A stretch of 39,985 nucleotides of DNA, from NCBI GenBank assembly GCA_021295715.1, contig JAGWBV010000052.1, positions 603 through 40,587 on the forward strand. The letters run 5' to 3'. Shown here piece after piece: positions 34,102 to 39,985 of this stretch. A program made the position numbers and the translations under genes. Each line of letters begins with the position of its first letter. Position 1 is the stretch's first letter. The stretch comes from Candidatus Poribacteria bacterium. Lineage in GTDB: Bacteria > Poribacteria > WGA-4E > WGA-3G. The notes under the pieces were generated by a model. That model worked only from the letters and a program-made list of their open reading frames with translations, did no database searches and was not told where the DNA came from.

Positions 34102-34668
34102 ATGGGAGCAATCACGACACCACTGCCGGTTAAAGCAATCATCGGTGTGCTGACAGCCGACCCTGACCTCCTGTCAACAGTTTATGCAGAGTTAACACAT
34201 CGCCTTGGACCCATTGATTACACAAGTGAATTGGTGCCCTTCACAAGCACAGCCTACTACGAGGCTGAAATGGGACCAGACATCCAACGACAATTTATTA
34301 GTTTTGAAAGACTTGTCGATGCCGGTACGCTGGCAGAAATGAAGTTGTTCACGAATGGTATCGAGCAAACTTTTGCAATAAAAAAGTCCGAAGCAGACGC
34401 GCGGCGTGTCAATTTAGACGCCGGTTACATCTGCTTAGCAAAGCTCGTGCTTGCGTCAACGAAAGACCATGCCCATCGTATCTACCTCAGCGACGGTATC
34501 TACGCCGAAATCACACTCCGCTTCTATCGCAAAACGTTCCAACCATGGGAGTGGAGTTATCCGGACTACCGTTTACCAATATACATCGCTATTTTTAACC
34601 ACATTCGCAAAATTTATAGAAATCAATTAGAAAGTCAACTACTCTTCACTGAAGCGCGAGATTTTTAA
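34102..34668 (+). CDS. DUF4416 family protein
   Basis: 188 residues from the ATG at 34102 (RBS GGAGGATAAC). Features of DUF4416: VKAIIGVLTADPDLL, RLGPIDYTSE, TAYYEAEMG, FISFERLVD, IKLxTNxIEQxFA-like MKLFTNGIEQTFA, RRVNLDAGYICLAKLVLASTKDHAHRIYLSDGIYAEITLRF and WSYPDYR. Function of the family is unknown; members are found in thermophiles, Planctomycetes and others. It stands alone, divergent from rpoB. Its stop lies in AGATTTTTAAAAATCT, a palindrome that may help termination. Confidence 0.9.
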   Translation: MGAITTPLPVKAIIGVLTADPDLLSTVYAELTHRLGPIDYTSELVPFTSTAYYEAEMGPDIQRQFISFERLVDAGTLAEMKLFTNGIEQTFAIKKSEADARRVNLDAGYICLAKLVLASTKDHAHRIYLSDGIYAEITLRFYRKTFQPWEWSYPDYRLPIYIAIFNHIRKIYRNQLESQLLFTEARDF

Positions 34669-35023
34669 AAATCTCTGTTGTTCATGCCACGGAATACTAT
34701 GTCCTTCAATCTCCCACGTTATAATATGGTGGTGGCGCGCAGAATTCTGAAAGGTTTTGAGGTGTTCTAACCAGTCTAATCTAATAGTATTTTCTCCTGT
34801 GTTTTTGTAGGATACACAGGATATTTAAATCAAAGTCACGGTTTATCGTGTATCGTGTGTTTATTACCTGTCAAGTAGGCGGCAGACACATTGCCGAGAG
34901 GCAATGCTTGACATGTCTGCCAACACGATATAATTATTATACCATAAAGACTGACGAAGGTCAAATTAAAAGAAAGGGCGGTTTTTTCTGCTCACCATAA
35001 ATGGTGAGATTTCCAAATCGCGA
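34669..35023. other. intergenic region with hairpin and opposing promoters
   Basis: Contains a complex hairpin: TATCGTGT (34851-34858) with ACACGATA (34923-34930), GGCAGAC (34881-34887) with GTCTGCC (34915-34921), and ATTGCC-GAGA-GGCAAT (34890-34905). A plus-strand TTGACA-15-TATAAT (34908-34934) may serve the peptidase gene. A 48-codon minus-strand frame (34639-34785) lacks a normal start. Confidence 0.45.
34936..34964 (-). promoter_or_regulatory. candidate promoter reading antisense to the DUF4416 gene
   Basis: Minus strand TTGACC (34964-34959), 17 bases, TATAAT (34941-34936), with ATGG before the -10. It points into the hairpin region and the 3' end of the DUF4416 gene. No standard gene is found downstream of it. 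Confidence 0.4.
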
Positions 35024-36211
35024 ATGTTGATGAAGAAAATTCTTAAAAGGATGCAAGGCATTGAGAACTCGTGCGACACGAAATTGTTGATTTTTATCGT
35101 TCTCACAGGTACATTTTTAGCGTGTTCTATATACGGCGTAAACGTCAAATCGACAGACTCGGATACTCGCGCACGGGCGCGCGACATCGGTATCCAAGTC
35201 GGAAGCCTTCCAACCGGTACACACAATGCGATCACTGATGTAGAGGGCGTGAAAGTCGGACATGTCACGCTAAACGAAGGCGATTCAATTCGGACGGGTG
35301 TTACTGCTATCCTTCCGAGTGATGATATTTGGACAGCGCGCTTATTCGGTGCAGCACATGTCATTCATGGCAATGGTGAAGCAACCGGTGTCGCGCGTAT
35401 CAATCAAGCGGGATGGATTGAATCGCCCATTTTGCTTACGAATACACTCAGTGTCGGGGCAGTCCATGATGGTGTTGTGCGTTACATTGTAAAACGGTAT
35501 CCAGACAACAATATTGTGCTACCAATCGTGGCGGAATGCTACGATGGTGGCTTGAACGATATCAGCGGACTCCATGTCACAGCGCAACATGCGATTGAAG
35601 CGATTGAGAACGCCGCTGCCGGTCCCGTAACCGAAGGAAGCGTTGGGGGCGGTACCGGGATGCGATGTTACGGGTTTAAAGCCGGTATCGGCACAGCCTC
35701 CCGTGTCCTACCCGAAGAACGCGGTGGATGGACAGTCGGGGTCCTTGTTAATTCCAATGGGGGGCGTCGTTCGCAACTGCGAATTGATGGTGTCCCTGTG
35801 GGCGAGGAAATTGTCGGATCCCCACCGAAACCGGGTAGAGATGGATCGTTCATCATTGTTATCGCAACGGATGCTCCGTTGACGCACCGCCAATTAAAAC
35901 AGTTAGCGATTCGTGCGACACATGGACTTGCTCGCACAGGCACGCCAAGTACAGACGGTAGCGGAGAATTCGTCATTGCATTTTCTACCGCGAACATTTT
36001 TCCAAACAGCACCGAAAACGGCACTTTTGAAATCCAAATGCTTGTCAATTGGCGTTTGAGTTCCCTCTTTCAAGCAGTTATTGAAGCCACAGAAGAGGCT
36101 ATCATCAATTCAATGACAATGGCGACGACAACCACTGGACGCGGAGGCAGAACGATGTATGCGATTCCGTTGGCGGAGCTGCAAAAGGTGATGAGGGCGC
36201 ACGGACATTAA
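35024..36211 (+). CDS. P1 (DmpA/S58) family N-terminal nucleophile peptidase
   Basis: 395 residues. The family signatures are all visible: RARDIGIQVGSLPTGTHNAITDVEGVKVGH, TGVTAILP, HGNGEATGVARINQAGWIESPILLTNT, VGGGTGMRCYGFKAGIGTASRV, VGVLVNSNGGRR and RDGSFIIVIATDAPL. In DmpA the chain cleaves itself before a Ser that becomes the nucleophile; here S275 in DGSFIIV is that residue. Substrates are likely D-amino acid or beta-amino acid peptides. The N-terminal ~40 residues include a hydrophobic segment (LLIFIVLTGTFLACS), so export, possibly as a lipoprotein with a weak lipobox, is plausible. The start is uncertain (35024, 35030 or 35051). Its end is 5 bases from the end of convergent fusA. Confidence 0.9.
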   Translation: MLMKKILKRMQGIENSCDTKLLIFIVLTGTFLACSIYGVNVKSTDSDTRARARDIGIQVGSLPTGTHNAITDVEGVKVGHVTLNEGDSIRTGVTAILPSDDIWTARLFGAAHVIHGNGEATGVARINQAGWIESPILLTNTLSVGAVHDGVVRYIVKRYPDNNIVLPIVAECYDGGLNDISGLHVTAQHAIEAIENAAAGPVTEGSVGGGTGMRCYGFKAGIGTASRVLPEERGGWTVGVLVNSNGGRRSQLRIDGVPVGEEIVGSPPKPGRDGSFIIVIATDAPLTHRQLKQLAIRATHGLARTGTPSTDGSGEFVIAFSTANIFPNSTENGTFEIQMLVNWRLSSLFQAVIEATEEAIINSMTMATTTTGRGGRTMYAIPLAELQKVMRAHGH

Positions 36212-36216
36212 AGGTG

Positions 36217-38373
36217 CTAAGCCGAACTGACACGATTCAGATCCGGGGCAAGAGAGGATGGCACAACTTCATAGTGTGAAAATTCCAATGTAAACGCCCC
36301 ACGTCCCTGTGTCATTGAGCGAAGCCGTGTCGTGTACTGAAACGTCTCTGAGAGTGGAATGAAAGCATTGATGACATTTTGTGTCGATTGCGAGGGGCGT
36401 CCTGTATCGGAGGTATCTTGGGTTGTGCTCTCATTAATCTGCGCCCGTCGGGAATTCAGGTCACCAATGACTTTGCCGACATGCTCATCAGGAACAGTAA
36501 TATGCATCCGCATGATTGGTTCTAACAACAAAGGGTTTGCTTTTCTGGTCGCATTTTCAAACGCTAAGACTGCTGCTGCTTCAAACGCGACTTCCGAAGA
36601 ATCCGTTGGATGGTAGGAACCACCTGTGAGTGTAACCTTTACATCCTGCATTGGATATCCGATCCGGGGACCCGTTCCCATGGCACCTTCCAACGCCTTC
36701 TCAATAAACGGAACGTACTGCCGCGGAATTTGCGTTTCGTCTGTGTTATCCTCGAACTGAAATCCTGCCTCGCGTGCTAACGGTTCAACCGCCAGTAGGA
36801 CATCGCCGTATATCCCTTCTTCATCTGTTTTGTGGATATGCGTCCCGCGTGCCTCTGCAAGCGTACTGATCGTTTCGCGATACGCCACCTGTAGTTTGCT
36901 TACCCGAGCGTTGACCCCGAATTCGCGTATCATACGATCTGTGAGAATTTCTAAGTGGAGTTCACCCATACCGGAGATAATCCGTTGTCCGGTTTCTTTG
37001 TCGATTCCCACAGTGAAAGTTGGGTCCTCGTCCATCAATTTTTCGAGTGTTTCTTCCAAGTCATCAGCATCGCTTGCACGCTCAGGTTCAATCGCAATTG
37101 AGATAACCGGATCTGGGAAAGTAATGGATTCTAACAGAATAGGCTCTCTCTGATCCGTCAGAGTGTCTCCTGTCTTGGTATCCTTAAGTCCGACGATCGC
37201 AACAATGTCACCGGCATAAGCTGCATCACAGACCGCCTCCTTATTGGCATGCATCTGCAAGATACGGTTAATCCGTTCCCGTTTTTCGGAACGGACGTTA
37301 TAGACGACCTCCCCGCGTTTAAGCTCACCTGAATAGATACGACAGTATACGAGTTTGTCCACTGTTGGATGGCTTGCCACTTTAAATGCCAATGCTGAAA
37401 ACGGTGTATTGTCATTTGGGATGCGTGTCACTATATCCTGTTCTTCGGATGTGTTTTTCGCTCGCTTGGGACGCGCACTCCCAGCAGTAGAATCTGGCAC
37501 AGTGCCTTCAATAGGAGGGATGTCAATAGGAGACGGCAGAAAATCAATGACCGCATCCAACAGAGGTTGAACGCCTTGATTCTTTAGAGAACTTCCACAA
37601 AGCACGGGAAAAAGTTTCCCTTCCAACGTCGCTGCGCGGATAACCGTTAGTAACTCGGCATGGGGTATCTCTTCACCCTCCAAGTATTTTTCAAGCAACG
37701 CCTCGTCTTCGACAGCGACGCTCTCATAGAGGGTTTCCCGTGCTTGTGCCACGTCATCTTGAAATTCAGGTGGGATCTCTGCCTCTACGTATGTCTGTCC
37801 GAGATCGGTTGTATCCCAACGCATTACCTTCTCCGTCAAGAGATCGATAACACCGGCAAAATCGGGACCTTCACCCATCGGTAATTGAAGCGGGAGTGGG
37901 TTCGCGTCTAACTGTTCCTGCATCATTTCCAGAACGCGAGTGAAATTCGCGCCGACCCTATCCATCTTATTAACGAAGACGATGCGCGGCACATCGTAAC
38001 GCTCCGCTTGCCGCCAAACCGTTTCTGATTGTGGCTCGACGCCGCCGACGGCACAGAAAAGGGCAATCGCCCCATCCAAAACTCGCAAGGATCGTTCCAC
38101 TTCCACTGTAAAATCGACATGTCCGGGTGTGTCAATAAGGTGAATTGCGTAGTCTCGCCAGAAACAGGTCGTCGCGGCGGCAGTAATTGTTACGCCGCGT
38201 TCTCGTTCCTGCACCATCCAATCCATCTCTGCAGTGCCGTCGTCCACCGCGCCGATCTTATGCTTTTTACCGGTATAGAAAAGAATCCGTTCCGTCGTGG
38301 TTGTTTTTCCGGCATCAATGTGCGCTGCAATGCCGATATTGCGCACGTTTTCGATAGGATATTCGCGTGCCAT
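36217..38373 (-). CDS. fusA: translation elongation factor G
   Basis: 718 residues from the ATG at 38373 ([20 protein letters not shown]), which has AAGGA before it; a longer frame to 38472 adds residues no EF-G has. GTPase motifs: AHIDAGKT (17-24), DTPGHVDFT and [10 protein letters not shown]; switch region [14 protein letters not shown]. Domains II-V follow ([48 protein letters not shown]). It is slightly long because of a lysine/arginine-rich linker (about residues 304-325) between the G domain and domain II. It is 16 bases downstream of an MDR dehydrogenase gene and has no rpsL/rpsG/tuf neighbours. Confidence 0.97.
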   Translation of the reverse strand: MAREYPIENVRNIGIAAHIDAGKTTTTERILFYTGKKHKIGAVDDGTAEMDWMVQERERGVTITAAATTCFWRDYAIHLIDTPGHVDFTVEVERSLRVLDGAIALFCAVGGVEPQSETVWRQAERYDVPRIVFVNKMDRVGANFTRVLEMMQEQLDANPLPLQLPMGEGPDFAGVIDLLTEKVMRWDTTDLGQTYVEAEIPPEFQDDVAQARETLYESVAVEDEALLEKYLEGEEIPHAELLTVIRAATLEGKLFPVLCGSSLKNQGVQPLLDAVIDFLPSPIDIPPIEGTVPDSTAGSARPKRAKNTSEEQDIVTRIPNDNTPFSALAFKVASHPTVDKLVYCRIYSGELKRGEVVYNVRSEKRERINRILQMHANKEAVCDAAYAGDIVAIVGLKDTKTGDTLTDQREPILLESITFPDPVISIAIEPERASDADDLEETLEKLMDEDPTFTVGIDKETGQRIISGMGELHLEILTDRMIREFGVNARVSKLQVAYRETISTLAEARGTHIHKTDEEGIYGDVLLAVEPLAREAGFQFEDNTDETQIPRQYVPFIEKALEGAMGTGPRIGYPMQDVKVTLTGGSYHPTDSSEVAFEAAAVLAFENATRKANPLLLEPIMRMHITVPDEHVGKVIGDLNSRRAQINESTTQDTSDTGRPSQSTQNVINAFIPLSETFQYTTRLRSMTQGRGAFTLEFSHYEVVPSSLAPDLNRVSSA

Positions 38374-38389
38374 TTTTTCCTTTTTGTGC

Positions 38390-39391
38390 TTACATGTTAT
38401 CGTTCCATCGAAGGATAACGCCGAGTAAGCTGGGGTTCCACTCCATGAGGAGTTGATATGCTTTTGCCGCATCTTCTCCAGGGACGCGATGACTAATCAA
38501 CGGAATAACGTTGAACCGTTTCTGCGCAATGAGCGATAACAGCAAGAGACTATCCTCTTCAAGTGTCCAGAAATTCGGTGAGGACTCTTGACGCGGACGG
38601 ATGGAATTGTGTGCGCCGTAGAGAATGAGACCTTTTTTATGCACATCGCGATAGAAATTCACCTTCGGTGTTTCTCCACGAGTACTTGCCAACAACACGA
38701 CGCGCGCGTCCCGTCCCGCAACATCTAAAGCGGTGCTGATTGCGTCCGGATGCCCAGTTGCTTCAATAACAACTGCGGGTCCCTCACCTTTCGTCGCTTC
38801 ACCTAACTGTTCAGAGAAATCGGTATTTTCGGGGTTGAAGGTGTAGTCAGCTCCCACTGTTTTAGAGATTTCGAGACGACTATCGGTGAGATCTGCCGCA
38901 ATAAGCGGCAATGATCCACTCAATTTCGAGAGTTGCATCGCCGATAAGCCGATAAGTCCCTGTCCCAGAACCAGTGTCGCTTCTCCCAATTCAATCCGTG
39001 CCTTGCGGACACCTTGCAGCGCAATCGCTCCGAGATTGAAGAAGACCGCCTCTTCGGCTGGAACATCGTCAGACGCTATCTTTAGCAAGCGACTTGGCGA
39101 AGTCACAAAGTGACTGGTATGCCCCTGCGTTGAGGCGACGCGGTCACCTGCCTCACAATCCGTAATGGCTTTTCCCACCTCTATTATTGTGCCAATATTG
39201 CTGTAACCCGGACGCGTCGGATACCTTCCTTGAGCATTCGGAAGTCCCAATAGAAACGCGCGTTCCGTGCCGGGACTGATGAGTGTGCATTCTGTTGCAA
39301 CGAGCACTTCATCATCGCTGATAGACGGTAACATAAACGTCTCAATGTCAACTTTGGCGCGATCGGGCCAAACGACCCGTTGTGCTTCCAT
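38390..39391 (-). CDS. MDR-superfamily dehydrogenase without the usual zinc Cys
   Basis: 333 residues from the ATG at 39391; a TTG at 39421 would add ten residues. N-terminal GroES-like domain with [17 protein letters not shown] in place of the zinc-alcohol-dehydrogenase [19 protein letters not shown] and GDRVAS; then a Rossmann domain with [16 protein letters not shown] and [11 protein letters not shown]. It belongs to the 'SPGTE' branch of zinc-binding-alcohol-dehydrogenase-like oxidoreductases; NAD(P)-dependent, substrate unknown. It is followed closely by fusA on the same strand, so they may be cotranscribed. A transposable-element end lies only ~30-75 bases upstream of the start, so its native promoter may have been replaced. 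Confidence 0.85.
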   Translation of the reverse strand: MEAQRVVWPDRAKVDIETFMLPSISDDEVLVATECTLISPGTERAFLLGLPNAQGRYPTRPGYSNIGTIIEVGKAITDCEAGDRVASTQGHTSHFVTSPSRLLKIASDDVPAEEAVFFNLGAIALQGVRKARIELGEATLVLGQGLIGLSAMQLSKLSGSLPLIAADLTDSRLEISKTVGADYTFNPENTDFSEQLGEATKGEGPAVVIEATGHPDAISTALDVAGRDARVVLLASTRGETPKVNFYRDVHKKGLILYGAHNSIRPRQESSPNFWTLEEDSLLLLSLIAQKRFNVIPLISHRVPGEDAAKAYQLLMEWNPSLLGVILRWNDNM

Positions 39392-39422
39392 CTCTAACCT
39401 GTACCTCGTCAATGTACCCAAG

Positions 39423-39481
39423 CCTAAAGACTTAGGAAACCTGTTAAGAGTGTTAACAGGTTTCCTATCGGTCTACCGATA
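39423..39481 (-). mobile_element. IS200/IS605-type right end with hairpins
   Basis: Just after the tnpB stop: AGGAAACCTGTTAA (39434-39447), loop GAGTG, TTAACAGGTTTCCT (39453-39466) is a perfect 14-bp stem. A smaller CCTAA-AGAC-TTAGG (39423-39436) and ATCGGTCTACCGAT (39467-39480) flank it. Subterminal hairpins next to tnpB are characteristic of this family and are also where the guide (omega/re) RNA is encoded. The exact element boundary cannot be placed. Confidence 0.65.
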
Positions 39482-39985
39482 AGTTTCTCGTTTCAGTGAG
39501 GTTGGTAACCCAACGCTCTCCACGACGGGCGCAAGTTTCCGCCCTAAAAAGTATGTTTAATGCAGCGTTATGGTCTCGGTCTAACGAAGTCCCACAAAAC
39601 TGGCAGTTAAAGGTTCGTATCGCAAGAGAGAGTTTCCTTTGCGATTTCTCACCACAAGCCGATCACGTTTGCGAAGTATTCTTAGGGTCAACTTGGTGGA
39701 AGTGCAAGCCGTCTCTTTCGGCTATACTTGCACACCACTCAAAGAAGGTTACCCAAGACGCATCGCTGATACTCTTGCTGAGGTGTTTGTTTTTTACCAT
39801 ATTAGATACGCGTAAGTCCTCTGCCACTAACACATTATTTTTTTGATGGTGGTAGAGTTTATAGACGAGTTTTCCGATAAAGTCTTTGCGTTTGTTTGTT
39901 GTTCGCTCATGGTGTAAAGCGAGTTTGTGTTTTTGTTTCTGCCAACGCTGGCTGCCTTTTTTCTTTCGAGAAAGGTCTGTAGAAT
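39465..39985 (-). pseudogene. tnpB: TnpB (IS200/IS605 family), 3' part, with in-frame TGA
   Basis: The frame enters from the right edge and reads GSQRWQKQKHKLALHHERTTN..KDF, then LVAEDLRVSNMV (RuvC E motif), ISDASWVTFFEW, VDPKNTSQT, a TGA at 39663-39665, SACGEK..., CQFCGT and LDRDHNAALNIL (RuvC D motif), ending at TAG 39465-39467. In TnpB the residue after DPKNTSQT is the first Cys of the zinc ribbon (T-C-S-x-C-G), so TGA replaces that Cys codon. The rest of the frame after TGA is intact for 65 codons. The likeliest reading is a recent nonsense mutation. Because the window also has a convincing selenoprotein, recoding is worth a check. TnpB is an RNA-guided nuclease of transposons and the ancestor type of Cas12. 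Confidence 0.85.

Noticed and set aside
1-39985. TGA reassigned to an amino acid throughout the genome
   Set aside because: Several intact genes end at TGA at the family's usual C-terminus (e.g. 4587 and 8436), so TGA is a stop except where recoded.
1-39985. tRNA, rRNA or riboswitch
   Set aside because: I looked at the intergenic regions for cloverleaf motifs (GGTTCRANTCC-type T arms) and conserved rRNA segments and saw none; the hairpins found are short and repeat-like.

Overview
The window looks like chromosomal DNA of an uncultured bacterium of the Poribacteria/PVC neighbourhood. This is an inference from gene content: paired dockerin-like C-terminal tails (DVNADGxVNILDLVAVANAFG type), a DUF1549/DUF1553 'planctomycete cytochrome' protein, a secreted LamG protein, a mandelate-racemase-family enzyme, a DUF6785-like membrane protein, and many small hairpin repeats between genes. 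TGA is a normal stop here. In one gene it very probably encodes selenocysteine.

Layout. 1-5.7 kb: a 5'-truncated paralogue of a secreted protein; then a promoter, a HigB-type toxin, an unusual HigA-like/TPR partner, a secreted LRR + TIM-barrel-like + dockerin protein, and a secreted ThuA-like protein. 5.8-9.1 kb: enolase-superfamily dehydratase, M14-type metallopeptidase, small TPR protein, and a UGSC-motif selenoprotein split by an in-frame TGA with a hairpin just downstream. 9.1-15.2 kb (minus strand): lon, then a DUF1549/DUF1553 protein starting in an ATGA overlap, a LamG protein and a hypothetical protein. 15.4-20.5 kb (minus): class II aldolase-like protein, coiled-coil protein, CapA-like protein and a polytopic membrane protein. 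21.1-22.5 kb: fumC, convergent with rpoC. 22.6-33.7 kb (minus): rpoB-rpoC behind a consensus-like promoter. 34.1-39.4 kb: DUF4416 protein, P1-family peptidase, fusA and an MDR dehydrogenase. The right edge holds the 3' part of an IS200/IS605-type tnpB.

The most striking feature is the RNA polymerase. RpoB (1753 aa) and RpoC (1896 aa) are several hundred residues longer than usual. The extra length is largely a ~40-residue degenerate repeat (Y-x-V-T-x-V-x-H-P-D-C-P-L-x-x-G-x-x-L-[TS]-E-x-E-Y ... Y-x-G-F-[DE]). About 12 copies sit inside the trigger-loop insertion of beta' and at least 5 copies sit in two insertions of beta. The repeat resembles a segment of the beta' N-terminal region of the same protein, so it may have spread from there.

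Other points to check are the selenoprotein and its SECIS-like hairpin, a tnpB whose first zinc-ribbon Cys codon is TGA, the HigB/TPR pair, and an intergenic repeat whose tail (CCGCAAGGTAAAATTAAAAA) abuts start codons and seems to supply their ribosome-binding site. I saw no tRNA, rRNA or CRISPR array.
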